DNA of 57,185 bases from Longimicrobiaceae bacterium (GTDB lineage Bacteria; Gemmatimonadota; Gemmatimonadetes; Longimicrobiales; Longimicrobiaceae): assembly GCA_030447645.1 (NCBI GenBank), contig JAUJOM010000026.1:1-57185 (forward strand). Direction: 5' to 3'. Made by a program: the position numbers and the translations under genes. Of the stretch, positions 43,822 through 52,916 are shown piece after piece; position 1 is the first letter of the stretch; each line of letters opens with the position of its first letter. The notes under the pieces are model-generated. The model was not told the origin of the DNA and did not search any database. It saw only the letters and a list, made by a program, of their open reading frames with translations.

Positions 43822-43898
43822 CGTCATCTTCCGCAGGGGTTAAGAGTAGGGAGCAGTAATAATGGTAGCCCTTATCTGGTCCGGGTGCTACCACGCTG

Positions 43899-46161
43899 CT
43901 ACCTCCAGCGGAAGATGCTGAGAAGGCTGGAAAGTCATCCGTCCACACTCCCACGCCAGGCTGCTCCTCGATCATGCGCCAAAGGGTGCCCCGCCCCATA
44001 CGCAGCAGGTCCTGCGCTTCCAACGACCACCCAGCGGGAAAAGGTGATCAGCGAAGCCCGCTGCCGCTGGAGAGCGGCGCGCGGTCCTCCTTCATCCCTA
44101 GCACACCCGCATCCCGTGCAAGCGCAGCGAGTACCCGGCTCCAGGTGCAGGTAGCGGTTGCTGATGGAAGGCGATTGCAACTCCGTGAGCGCAGCTTGGA
44201 CAGGTAGAGCGCTGCGCTTCGCGGGTCATCAGGTGCACCGGGATCGCATCGAGCGAACGCGTCCAGCACGATCAGGTCGTAGTGGTGATCGGGAGCATCC
44301 GCCAGCGACAGGCGAGCATCCCCCAGCACCACCCGCGCATGCGGAGCGCAGTCGCGTAGAAAGGTGAAGTAGCGGGGATTGCGCGCGATGCGCTCACGGC
44401 CGGGTCGATCTCGTAAAAGGTCCACTCGTCCCCTGGAGCAGCGTAGCAGGCGGTGGTGCCGGTGCCGAAGTCCTACTACCGCGATCCCTAAGCCTTCCCC
44501 CGGTGGGCGCTGGAGCCCTCGAAGATGCGCCCGAGCGGGCCTTCGCGCTGGTAGTAGGTGAGAGGATTACGCCGCTCGGCGGGATCCCGGGCCTGGGCAC
44601 CATGGAGGGTGCTGCCGTGCACGAAGCGGTGATGCATGCGGGCTGGATCGCGGACTGCCTTGTGGGTACCAAAAAGGTTCGCTCCTGAATCAGCACCTCG
44701 CCCTGGCTCCGCCTGGTCAGGCCGCCAGCGAGGTTCGCGCTCCGACTGCCAGCCCGAAGCGGATCGGGTAGGGCGCGAACTGAAGTTCGAGGACGCAACC
44801 ACCGCGGACAACACCGCGGTGGTGCCTCTCCGTATGTCCACTGGGCGCTGTTCGCCGCCCGACCGAGCCAGAGCAGAGCCAACCCGAACGCCAGTGGAAG
44901 CAACAGGTCCAGCACCCGCGAGCGCGTGCCTGCGCCCCCAGGGTGAGCGGGGCGCAGCATGCAGGCGACGCGATCGCCAGGGGTACTCGATGATGCGATC
45001 AAGGTCGCCAGGCGCGACAAGTACATTGAAAACCCCGCCGAGCACCCCGCCCACGGAGATCCACAGGTAGAACTCCGTAAGGTCCGCCGCCGGGGCCGGT
45101 CCCGCGACAGCTCGCCGTGGCACACCATGGTGGGTGACAAGAACGCCAGCAGGTGCAGCGGAAAGAGCACCGTGATGGACATGCTCTGATTCCAGAACAT
45201 CAGAATCGCCAGCGGGAGTACGACCACCGGCTGCAGCCGTACCATCGCAACGTGCAGCAGGCCTGGCTTGCGGGCGAAGACGATGGTGAACGTCAGCAGG
45301 TACAGCGCCAGAATCACCCAGAGCAGGGGGATCGCCGCGATGTCCAGCGAAAGAAACTGGGTGACGCCCAGCAGCAGGCTGGAGGGCAGCAGCGCGAGCA
45401 GCACCCACCGAACTCGCCTCGCGTTGCTGATGGTGCCGGTGCCCGACGCGGAGACTGCGAGCTGGCGTGGCACCCCACTGGGCTCCCGCCACAGCAGCCA
45501 GGCGCACCCCCACCGTCAGCACCACCAGCACCCCATACCCACCGGTCCACAGCCAGCTTTGCTGCGCCAGACGCAGCTGTGGCTCCAGCAACAGGGGATA
45601 TCCGAGCAGCGCGACCATGCTGCCCAGGTTGCTCGCGGCGTACAGAAAGTACGGATTTTCCGCGTCCGGGTGGCTGGTGCTGCCGAACCAGCGCTGCAGC
45701 ATTGGCCCTGCTGGAAAGCACGAAGAACGGCAGCCCGATGGATACCGTGAGCAGCAGCAGCAGCCACGGGACCGGCGATGCTCGCGCGGCGGCTGCCAGC
45801 CCTGCCCAAGCCGATGAGGAAGCGCCAGGTGCACGCGAAACCGCGAGCAGGCGGGTGCGCAGTATCGCCTGAAAGAAGAGCATGCTGTACCCCGAGCGCG
45901 CGAGTGGAAAGGTGCGTACAGAATACCCGGCGTAAACACCAGCAACGCCTGGAAGAAGAGCATGCTGGTAGGGGGCGTTCCACACCGCCGGGGCTACCCA
46001 ACGGCGGAGCAGCGCGATCTCAAAGAACCCGCCGAACATCATTGGGTGATCGATATGCACCAGGAAAAGCAGCGTTGCGCTGGTGCAATCACGTTGGCGG
46101 TAAACACAGCAGCAACGCGGGTCCCATGTCGGCCCGACGCGGCACCGGGCTCCGCGCTCAT
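43899..46161 (-). pseudogene. Fused MFS/spermidine-synthase-like protein, multiple frameshifts
   Basis: N-terminal transporter-like half in pieces: ATLLFLVHIDHPMMFGGFFE, APAVWNAP, MLFFQA (seen twice), VPWLLLLLTVSIGLPFFVLS, FLYAASNLGSMVALLGYPLL, VRWVLLALLPSSLLLGVTQF, LLWVILALYLLTFTIVF, LHLLAFLSPTMVCHGELSRD. The C-terminal spermidine-synthase-like (SpeE) half reads ERIARNPRYFTFLRDCAPHA, RVVLGDARLSLADAPDHHYD, LIVLDAFA, and in the last frame VWTDDF, SLLSIFRWR with TAG at 43899-43901. Each half is a complete domain after frame correction, about 750 residues. At least ten indels. No polyamine enzyme activity can be assumed. Confidence 0.75.
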
Positions 46162-46270
46162 CCGGAACCTCGGCGGCGCAGGATCACCGGAGGAGTCGGG
46201 AAACGATCTTGCATCCATCACGTGCAGACGCTCATGCCGCAGGCCCGTGCGCGGGTGTGCGTTTGCGGCG

Positions 46271-46945
46271 TCAGGTCCGGGTGGCCGTAATCTCAAAGAA
46301 CCGCTGAACCCGGCAGGCTCGCGCTGCTCGATGCACAACGGCGTGTGTCCTGACCAGGCACCCCCAGTTGGCGGGTCACGTCCGTGGCAATCGTTGGCGA
46401 ATTCCAGTGTGAGTATACACGCCTGGCTACCCGACGGAGGGCGTCCTCGGCCCACTTGTCGAACACCACTGCCCGTCCCGCCTGGGCGCAGCACCGCTCG
46501 GCCTCCTGGATCGCGGCTACGGGATCTGGAACCACCGCCGGGATCAGGAGCAGGGATCACCGCATCAAAATGCGAGTCGGGAATTTACGAGACTTTCGCG
46601 TCTGGAGCATCCACATCCCGCACCCGTGCATCCACATTCATGCCGAGTGCGGCGGCCCGTGCGCGTGGCGTTCGTATCCACACAGCCGATGGCGTGGCCG
46701 TGAACGCTCCACCCCTGGGGAGGTAGCGTACCGAAGATCCGCCCCGGTACCGGCACCCATGGACGATCTGGACTCGCTCGCCACCGGGAGATCCTGCCAG
46801 CTCAGCAGACCTGGCGCGCCGCCGCGCAAGGACAGCTACCGAGCGATTCGCGAGCACCACCTTATCGTAAAGCGGCGCCCAAAGGGTGTAGCGGATTCGG
46901 TTCCAGCGGTTGGTGTTGACGCCGCGGCAGCAATTCCCACGCGGT
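46271..46945 (-). pseudogene. Class I SAM-dependent methyltransferase, frame broken
   Basis: Begins NTNRWNRIRYTLWAPLYDKV in frame with the preceding acyltransferase. The SAM motif is spread over frames: GERVQIV followed by GAGTGADLRY (46770-46700), then a segment ALGMNVDARVRDVDA, VPDPVAAIQEAERC, GRAVVFDKWAED (motif III-like), TDVTRQLG, REPAGFSG, ending FFEITATRT at 46271. This is the UbiE/phospholipid-type methyltransferase family with a 'D..AEAER..' helix. The start is not resolved: no clear start codon separates it from the acyltransferase, and they may be one open frame. It lies between PlsC and the fused SpeE gene in an operon. Confidence 0.65.
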
Positions 46946-46949
46946 GGAG

Positions 46950-47748
46950 GCCGCAACGTGCTTTTCCGCTGAGGGATCGCCGCCGATGCAGGCTGTATCT
47001 CAAGCCCAGAAAAGAGCGCCTGGCGCGTTTCGCCGATCAGGGTGCGCAGGGCACTCGCTCCCGGAGCATCGGCAGGTCCGCAAGCGAGAGACCCTCGGTA
47101 GGGATCGGCTCCAGCACCGCGCCTCCGCACGCACCTGCACGTCCGAAATCATCCAGCGACAGCCCCTTGGGGATGGCGTTGCGCGTTTCCGCAACGGCGA
47201 GCAGCAGGATGGGACAACCCGTTTCGATCGCCCGCGAGGCGAAAGGCGCCGTCCTTGAAGGGGAGCAAATCCCGTACCGGAACGGGTCTCCTCCGGGAAG
47301 ATCATCACCGACACCGCTTCTTCAACCGGCCACGGCACTCGATCGCTTCCGCCCGGCTGCGCCGGCTGCTGCGCCGCACCGCGATGTCACCCGCCATGCG
47401 CATCATCCACCCCATGAACGGAATCTGGAAGATCGCCTCCTTGGAAAGCCACTTCATCTCCCACGGGAGGTGCGAGATCAGGAAGATGTCGGCGAGAGAC
47501 TCGTGGTTGGACACGGCAACGTAGGGACGCCGCGGATCCCTGATCGGAACGCCGGAAACGTGGAACGTCCAGAACGGATTGAGCCCCGCCGCCGTCACCG
47601 CGCACCGGCGAAACCAGCGCCCGACGGTGTACCGGCCCCGGTCGAAAGGCACGGTGAATACGAACACCACCCCCAGCCACAGGCACCACAGCGGCACCAG
47701 CACCGCCCAGCTTGCCCAGACCCAGGCGGAGGCGAAACGACGAATCAT
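46950..47748 (-). pseudogene. PlsC-like lysophospholipid acyltransferase, frame broken
   Basis: ATG 47748 overlapping the dehydrogenase stop. N-terminal helix (WASWAVLVPLWCLWLGVVF), then AVSNHESLADIFLISHLPWE (NHxxxxD motif I; here NHESLAD), KWLSKEAIFQIPFMGWMMRM (motif II) and, after a frame change near 47330, VSVMIFPEETRS (motif III, FPExTRS). The C-terminus continues through CPAHPD-type segments and ends RTLIGETRQALFSGLEIQPA in the frame that runs into the methyltransferase. Acylates lyso-phosphatidate or a related acceptor. Breaks near 47330 and 47230. Confidence 0.7.
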
Positions 47749-49013
47749 GCCAGCCGATCCAGGGCAAGCCCGAAGCAAGCCCCGAGCAACCCCGTTTTCC
47801 GCGTTCCGAGGCGTAACCGGACCTCCCCGAGCGCGGTGCTGATCGTCCGATCCACGGCGGCGAAGAGGGGCGCGGTCTCCGCCCCGGCACCGTCCTCCAT
47901 CAGATAGCTGAACGCCCGTGCCATCCCGCAGTTCGCAACCACATCCGGAATTACGGTGAAGCGCTCATCGGCCATGCGCTGCACACGGGTAGCTCCAATG
48001 CGGGATTCGCGGAACGGCTGATTGGCGCCGCACGCAATGGTGTGCACACCCGCGCGCTCCAGCCGGGAGAGGGCCGCCTCGTCCAGCGTTCCCGACGCCG
48101 CCGCGGACACGAAGACATCCGTGGGCAGCTCCCACAGCCGGGTGCGCTCCGCCCCCCACGCAAGCCGCGCATCTCCATGAGGGAGCAACTTGTCCGCGCG
48201 CTCCCGCACCAGCGCTTCAATCTCCCCGGCAGACAATCCCTCCGGCGCCAGCAGCGACTTTTCCCGGTCCATGATGCCCACCATCCTCATCCCCGCACGC
48301 GCCAGGTAGAGCGCGCAGGGTCCACCCACGGCGCCGAACCCTTCCACCACCACCCGCTCGCCCTCGGTGTCCCGTCCCTGCAGCTCGTACCAGCGGAGGA
48401 TCGAGCGAGCGAGGCCGTATCCGGTAATCAGATCGGCGACGGGGAGTGGCAGATCCGCCACCCCGAACCGGTCCACCACAGGCGCCCTGACGCCCTGGTC
48501 CAGCGCGCCAAAGATGCGTGGCAATGCCGTGTCGTCTGGCCGGAGGTGCCCCCGCACCACACCTTCCTGGGGATGAGAAAGCCCGATCTCCGCGCAGCAG
48601 GGAATCACATCCAGCATCTCGTCCACGTTCAGGTCCCCGCCCGTGCCGTAGCAGCGGTGGAGGTAAGGCGCGACTGCCTGGAACCAGCGGCGGAGCACTC
48701 CCGAGCGGCGCGGATCCTGGGGGTCGAAGTCGATGCCGGACTTGGCCCCACCGATGGTGGGACCGCTGAACGCGAACTTGAGCTCCATGGTTTTGGCGAG
48801 GTACACGACTTCCCGTCGGGTCAGACCGGCGCGCATGCGTGTTCCTCCGCCTGCCGCCCCGCCCCGCAGCGAATTGATCACCAGCCACCCACGCGCGGGG
48901 CTTTCGCTGTCCGCCCACTCCAGCGTAATCAGCGGCGGCTTGCGGAGGTACTCGCTGTACCGATTCCAGACGGCATCCTGTTTCTTTGGCAACACAGCAG
49001 CCACCGGGCTCAT
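47745..49013 (-). CDS. Glu/Leu/Phe/Val-type dehydrogenase
   Basis: 422 residues from ATG 49013, which overlaps the XdhC_N stop. Substrate domain: GGAAGGGTRMRAGLT, AKTMELKFAFSGPTIGGAKS with GIDFDPQ (catalytic Lys in GGAKSG; most homologues have GGAKGG), GTGGDLNVDEM (Asp). NAD domain: ERVVVEGFGAVGGPCALYLA (Rossmann GFGAVG), then VFVSAAASGTLDEAAL and IACGANQPF. Deaminates a branched-chain, aromatic or acidic amino acid. The Ser after Lys and an overlap with molybdenum-maturation genes are unusual; true substrate uncertain. Frame intact. Confidence 0.8.
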   Translation of the reverse strand: MSPVAAVLPKKQDAVWNRYSEYLRKPPLITLEWADSESPARGWLVINSLRGGAAGGGTRMRAGLTRREVVYLAKTMELKFAFSGPTIGGAKSGIDFDPQDPRRSGVLRRWFQAVAPYLHRCYGTGGDLNVDEMLDVIPCCAEIGLSHPQEGVVRGHLRPDDTALPRIFGALDQGVRAPVVDRFGVADLPLPVADLITGYGLARSILRWYELQGRDTEGERVVVEGFGAVGGPCALYLARAGMRMVGIMDREKSLLAPEGLSAGEIEALVRERADKLLPHGDARLAWGAERTRLWELPTDVFVSAAASGTLDEAALSRLERAGVHTIACGANQPFRESRIGATRVQRMADERFTVIPDVVANCGMARAFSYLMEDGAGAETAPLFAAVDRTISTALGEVRLRLGTRKTGLLGACFGLALDRLA

Positions 49014-49330
49014 ACGATCCGTTCGAGAAACACGTCGAATACCCCACCGCACACCGCGGGACTCCAGGAGAGAAGGTCTTCCGTCAGGTCCACACGCACC
49101 AGGCGCGGCACGCCGGTTTCCAGCACCTCACGAACTATTTCCAGCACCTGCGCTTCGCCGCAGCCACCGCCTATGGTGCCGGTCAGGCCACGCTCGGCGT
49201 CCACCAGCATCTTGGACCCCACACCCCGCGGCGTTGACCCGCGGGCACGCACGATAGTGGCGAGCACGGTCGGGCGCCCTATTTCAGCCGCCTGCACGGC
49301 AGCTGCGAAAACCAACATTTCTTCGGTCAC
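49010..49330 (-). CDS. Stand-alone XdhC/CoxI N-terminal domain protein
   Basis: 106 residues. Matches the XdhC_CoxI domain: RPTVLATIVRARGSTPRGVG (G-S-x-P-R motif), SKMLVDAERGLTGTIGGGCG (GGGC), EAQVLEIVREVLETGVPRLV and SPAVCGGVFDVFLE. This domain helps insert or sulfurate molybdenum cofactor in xanthine-dehydrogenase and CO-dehydrogenase type enzymes. Here it is separated from the C-terminal Rossmann part, which is encoded by the gene at 50379. Both ends overlap neighbours by four bases. Confidence 0.8.
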   Translation of the reverse strand: MTEEMLVFAAAVQAAEIGRPTVLATIVRARGSTPRGVGSKMLVDAERGLTGTIGGGCGEAQVLEIVREVLETGVPRLVRVDLTEDLLSWSPAVCGGVFDVFLERIV

Positions 49331-50376
49331 GACGGCGGCGGCTCGTCCGGGAGGTAGTCCGCAATGTGCGCGATCTCCTCCGCCTCGCGCCAGGCAGCCT
49401 CCAGCGCGGCCAGTTCCCCCTGCAGTGCCTGACGCTCGGACTCCTCGTGCAGCGCCATCTCCAGGGCGAGAGCTTCAGGCTTCGCCAAGTGATACTTCGC
49501 GATCTCGGAGCCCGAGAGCCAATCGGGATGTCGGAGAAACCGCTTCCGCCAAGCGACATTCCGGACGAAATCATCCGGCGACCCTGCTTCCAGGAGAAGA
49601 GCAAGAGCACTGTCTACATCGCGGCGCGCGGCGCCGGTGGTGTTGACGTGAACCATGGCACGGTTCAGCACCGTTCGCGCCCTGCCACCGGTAAGCACAA
49701 TCGATTGCCTTGAGGGGATAGGCCTCCTCCACCATGACACGTGCTGCTCCACCACGTCTGCGCTGGGTACGTGCAATTGTAGATCAGAGCCGGCTTCAGC
49801 GGGAGTCAAGTACGCCCCCATGACATGCGAACCCCGAATCACAAGCTCCCGACCGGACGGAGCCTCGGTTGCCGGAATCCGGTGAACGATGCGCCGGCTT
49901 TGTCGCCGATTCCAGACGATTTGCCCCAGGTTGAACAGCTGAAAGGCCCCACCGGCGCTGAGTGCGGTCAGCCACACGCCACCGAAGGCTAGACCCGCTC
50001 CAGCCGCGACTGCGGCACCGCCCCACAGCAGGTATTGGTTTCGCCGCCGTACCAGCTGGTCCCCATACCGCCACGCCGCCAGCTCGCCGGGAAGCGCCTC
50101 TCCCCCCCGGATCGGCCGCGTGCCATCGCGCAGCTTCGCCAGCCCGATGTTCTCCGACTGCACACGCAGACGTGCATCCGCAAACTGCTTTTCCGCGCTC
50201 TCCACCGCTTCCCAGCGCTCCTCGATGGGGGCCAGGTTCCAGCGCGTACAGCGGGGACACACCGCCCGCAAACGTCCCTTCCAGGCGTCGAAGGCAAGTG
50301 CCTTCCCCACCGGAAATTCTTCGACGGCTTCGTTGCCACCCAGATCCGCTGAACAAAAAATGCAGGTGCGATACAC
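49327..50376 (-). CDS. Zinc-ribbon protein with two central helices, unknown function
   Basis: About 350 residues; GTG 50376 is preferred because it follows the xdhC stop (50379) and starts YRTCIFCSADLGG. N-terminal zinc ribbon CIFC...CPRC (about residues 4-60), a charged helix, one or two hydrophobic helices near 110-155 (LLWGGAAVAAGAGLAFGGVW, LTALSAGGAFQLF), a central beta-rich part (SGRELVIRGSHVMGAYLTPA), and a helical Glu-rich tail (ALEMALHEESERQALQGELA). No family recognised. Encoded between xdhC and the XdhC_N protein with overlaps, so it may be a cofactor-maturation or chaperone-like factor (inference). Confidence 0.6.
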   Translation of the reverse strand: MYRTCIFCSADLGGNEAVEEFPVGKALAFDAWKGRLRAVCPRCTRWNLAPIEERWEAVESAEKQFADARLRVQSENIGLAKLRDGTRPIRGGEALPGELAAWRYGDQLVRRRNQYLLWGGAAVAAGAGLAFGGVWLTALSAGGAFQLFNLGQIVWNRRQSRRIVHRIPATEAPSGRELVIRGSHVMGAYLTPAEAGSDLQLHVPSADVVEQHVSWWRRPIPSRQSIVLTGGRARTVLNRAMVHVNTTGAARRDVDSALALLLEAGSPDDFVRNVAWRKRFLRHPDWLSGSEIAKYHLAKPEALALEMALHEESERQALQGELAALEAAWREAEEIAHIADYLPDEPPPS

Positions 50377-50378
50377 AG

Positions 50379-51209
50379 TTACTTGTTTTCGGTGCGCTCC
50401 CGTGGCACAAGCCATCGCTCCACCACCCGTGCTCGATCTCGCAGTGGTACGCCGGAGCCGCCCCGGCGTACCAGGACCAGCTCGGCGGCGATGGCAATGG
50501 CGATCTCTTCCGGGGTTTCCGCGCCGATGTCCAGCCCGACGGGCGCATGGATGCCGGCCAGCCGCTCCGGGGGAACGCCGTCCCGGACGAGCTGCTCCAG
50601 GGCGGCACGCGTGCGGCGCTGGCTGCCCACCATCCCAATGTAGGGGAGCGGGACCGGGGCACGCAGCGCGTCCAGCAGCGCCTGATAATCGTACTTGTGC
50701 CCGCGCGTTACCAGCACCAGGTGGGTTTCCGCGCCCAGCACCACCTCCCGAAACGGTGCGGCGAACAGGTCCGCCCGCAGCACGTCAGTGGCTTCCGGGA
50801 AGCGCTCCGGGAGGGCGAACTCCGGCCGATCATCCAGCACCGTCACCCGGAATCCCAGCATCGCGCCAACCCGGCAGAGCGGGCGGGCGATGTGGCCGGC
50901 ACCCACGATTACCAGCTCCGGCGGCGGGCGGTACACCTCCAGATACAGCGTCAAGCTCCCGTCGGCGCACTCCACCTCCCGCACCCCCGACTTTCCCCCG
51001 GCCAGCACTTCACGCGCCAGCTCGAGTGCTCGCTGGTCCCAGTCTGCCCTTCCCAGGGTACCGGCGTGCCGCCCCGCCCAGACGAGCATCCGGCTCCCCG
51101 CCCGCTCACCCACGATCACCACCACCCCCACGGCCGGCTCACTCCCACGCAGCGCATCCAGCGCCCGTGCCGCCGCATCGGCCGCGGCGAGCGGGGCGGA
51201 TGGGGTCAT
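50379..51209 (-). CDS. xdhC: XdhC-family molybdenum-hydroxylase maturation protein
   Basis: 276 residues. An N-terminal XdhC-like part precedes LYLEVYRPPPELVIVGAGHI with ARPLCRVGAMLGFRVTVLDD (Rossmann GxGHxA and D-D), DRPEFALPERFPEATDVL, VLVTRGHKYDYQALLDAL (RGHxxD), PYIGMVGSQRRTRAALEQL (GS(R/K)R motif), and IHAPVGLDIGAETPEEIAIA. All are XdhC C-terminal signatures. Acts in sulfuration or chaperoning of Moco before insertion. ATG overlaps the mocA stop (ATGA). No Mo hydroxylase subunit lies in the window. Confidence 0.85.
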   Translation of the reverse strand: MTPSAPLAAADAAARALDALRGSEPAVGVVVIVGERAGSRMLVWAGRHAGTLGRADWDQRALELAREVLAGGKSGVREVECADGSLTLYLEVYRPPPELVIVGAGHIARPLCRVGAMLGFRVTVLDDRPEFALPERFPEATDVLRADLFAAPFREVVLGAETHLVLVTRGHKYDYQALLDALRAPVPLPYIGMVGSQRRTRAALEQLVRDGVPPERLAGIHAPVGLDIGAETPEEIAIAIAAELVLVRRGGSGVPLRDRARVVERWLVPRERTENK

Positions 51210-51802
51210 TCCTGCATGAGGCGGGTGTAGTCTTCCGGCGTATCCACGTCCAGCAGGATGCCGGCGTCCTCCACCGTAACCTCCAGCAGATCACTCTGAT
51301 GGGCGTGCACCACGGTGCGAGCACCCTCCGGCAGGGGCTCGGCCAGCAGCTCCGGCCACACAGAGCGGGCGAAGAGCGTCGGGTGCCCGTGCCTGCCGCC
51401 ATACGTCGGCACCACCACCGGAGCCCGGGAGTGCCCGAAGGCGTCGATCACGGTGCGAACCGTGGCCGCCTGGATGCGCGGGAAGTCCACGGGCGTCTCG
51501 ATCAGCGCTTCGGCTTCCAGCGGGAGCGAGCGGATCGCCACGCGCAAGGAGTCCACCTGCTGCGCATCGGTGAGCGGGTTGATCAGCCGATGGGCACCCG
51601 CGTCCCACACCGCCTCACCGATCTCGCGGGCAGCGGCGTCATGCTCCGGCCCCACTACCACGCAGACGTCGTGGCAGCCCCCATCGCGCAGCGCGGCGAT
51701 TAGGTGTTCGAGAAAATTCTCCTGCTCATCCACCGCGAGCAGCGGCTTCGGCGCACCCATACGCTGGGAGCGCCCGGCGGCGAGGACGACGCCGATGATC
51801 AT
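51206..51802 (-). CDS. mocA: Molybdenum cofactor nucleotidyltransferase-like protein (MocA)
   Basis: 198 residues. GT-A type nucleotidyltransferase: VVLAAGRSQRMGAPKPLLAV (LAAGxSxRMGxxKxLL), INPLTDAQQVDSLRVAIRSL, then ALIETPVDFPRIQAATVRTV (Asp for metal), GGRHGHPTLFARSVWPEL (GHP) and GILLDVDTPEDYTRLM (DxDTPED). This is the MocA/MobA-like family that adds CMP (or GMP) to molybdopterin for xanthine-dehydrogenase type enzymes. First gene of a long minus-strand operon and coupled to xdhC. Confidence 0.85.
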   Translation of the reverse strand: MIIGVVLAAGRSQRMGAPKPLLAVDEQENFLEHLIAALRDGGCHDVCVVVGPEHDAAAREIGEAVWDAGAHRLINPLTDAQQVDSLRVAIRSLPLEAEALIETPVDFPRIQAATVRTVIDAFGHSRAPVVVPTYGGRHGHPTLFARSVWPELLAEPLPEGARTVVHAHQSDLLEVTVEDAGILLDVDTPEDYTRLMQE

Positions 51803-52164
51803 GGGCGGGGGCTTCGCGGGTGATGGAACATGTACAGAAGATGGTTCCGGGGCCCGGGTGCGTCAACGCGGATCGACACGGCGGGGCGCCGGCGGGCCCA
51901 TGAAGGACCCGGCTGAGGACTGCAACCGCCCTGCCGGGCGGAGTGGCAAGGCCTGTTGGCTCCGCTTGCAGCAGACCTGTATGCTTATGATATTTTCTGC
52001 TGTCCAGACTGGATAGCGACATACTCGTAGCGAGCGGGGGTGGGATTGCGGACCTGGAAACTTGAAGACGCCAAGAACGGCTTGCCACCTGGGATAACAC
52101 CTTCCCGCCGCGAGGTGATCTGCCGCGCAGGGCGGGATTCACGAGTTCCCAAATACATTCGTCG
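51803..52164. other. Intergenic region upstream of mocA and DUF4160 gene
   Basis: No convincing gene on either strand. Should hold the mocA promoter (minus) and the DUF4160 promoter (plus). A GC-rich inverted-repeat-like stretch (ggcggggcgccggcgggcc) occurs near 51878-51900. Confidence 0.45.
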
Positions 52165-52410
52165 ATGTCGCCTACGATCCACAGCTACGGTGCGCTCCGG
52201 TTCTATATCACGTCCGCGGACCTGCGAGAAGACCGCCGGCACGTTCATGTCCGGCGAGGTCAAGCCCTTGCGAAGTTCTGGCTGGAGCCCAAAGTAGAGC
52301 TGTTTCGGAATCGGGGTTTTGCCGAGCACGAGCTGAACTTGATTGAGGGAATTGTGGTAGAGTACAAAGAATCTATGATGGAGGCTTGGGATGACTACTT
52401 TGGTCGTTGA
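52165..52410 (+). CDS. DUF4160-domain protein
   Basis: 81 residues: SPTIHSYGALRFYITSADLR, RRHVHVRRGQALAKFWLEPK (HxHVxRG..AKFWLEP) and FAEHELNLIEGIVVEYKESM, MEAWDDYF. This is the DUF4160 family: the HVHV metal-like strand and a C-terminal helix. It is almost always followed by DUF2442, and the pair behaves like a toxin-antitoxin or regulatory unit; function not established. The last 20 nt overlap the next gene. Confidence 0.85.
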   Translation: MSPTIHSYGALRFYITSADLREDRRHVHVRRGQALAKFWLEPKVELFRNRGFAEHELNLIEGIVVEYKESMMEAWDDYFGR

Positions 52411-52640
52411 CACTCAACCGAGGGCCCTTCGTGCCGAGCTCGATAGTCGCAATCTGACGGTTCACCTGGCTGACGGGCGAATCCTCATCGTACCGCTGGC
52501 GTGGTACCCTCGGCTGCAGCACGCCTCACCTGAGGAGCGCCAGACCGTCGAGGTCTTTGCCGATGGCGAGGAGATGCATTGGCCAGATTTGGACGATTGT
52601 CGAGGTGGTCCACCTCATTCGGGGCCGGAAAAGCTGCTGA
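52391..52640 (+). pseudogene. DUF2442-domain protein, one frameshift
   Basis: ATG lies inside the DUF4160 gene. TTLVVDTQPRALRAELDSRN, LTVHLADGRILIVPLAWYPR (conserved DGRxIxVPLxWYPRL), HASPEERQTVEVFADGEEMH, WPDLDD. At about 52597 one base is missing; the next frame supplies IVEVVHLIRGRKSC and TGA at 52638-52640, the usual DUF2442 end. About 83 residues. DNA-binding-like partner of DUF4160. Confidence 0.85.
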
Positions 52641-52916
52641 GAGTGAGTCCAGCCTGGAACGCTGGCTCACAAAGCGGCGATCCACCGCTTTTGGAATGCG
52701 GCGCCGGCAGGGCTGATAGCGTAATCTTCCCGCCCGGCTAATACGCAAGTCCAAACGACCAGCCTCTAGCATCGAGCGGAACCGGAGGAGAAGAACACCG
52801 TCCGATGGTGATCAATGGTCGTTCGCCGTGTGCCTGGAACGACGCATTGATGACACTGCCTTGTTGACACAGTGAGGGATTTCGATATTGAGATCAACTG
52901 ACGGCGCGCACAGGAC

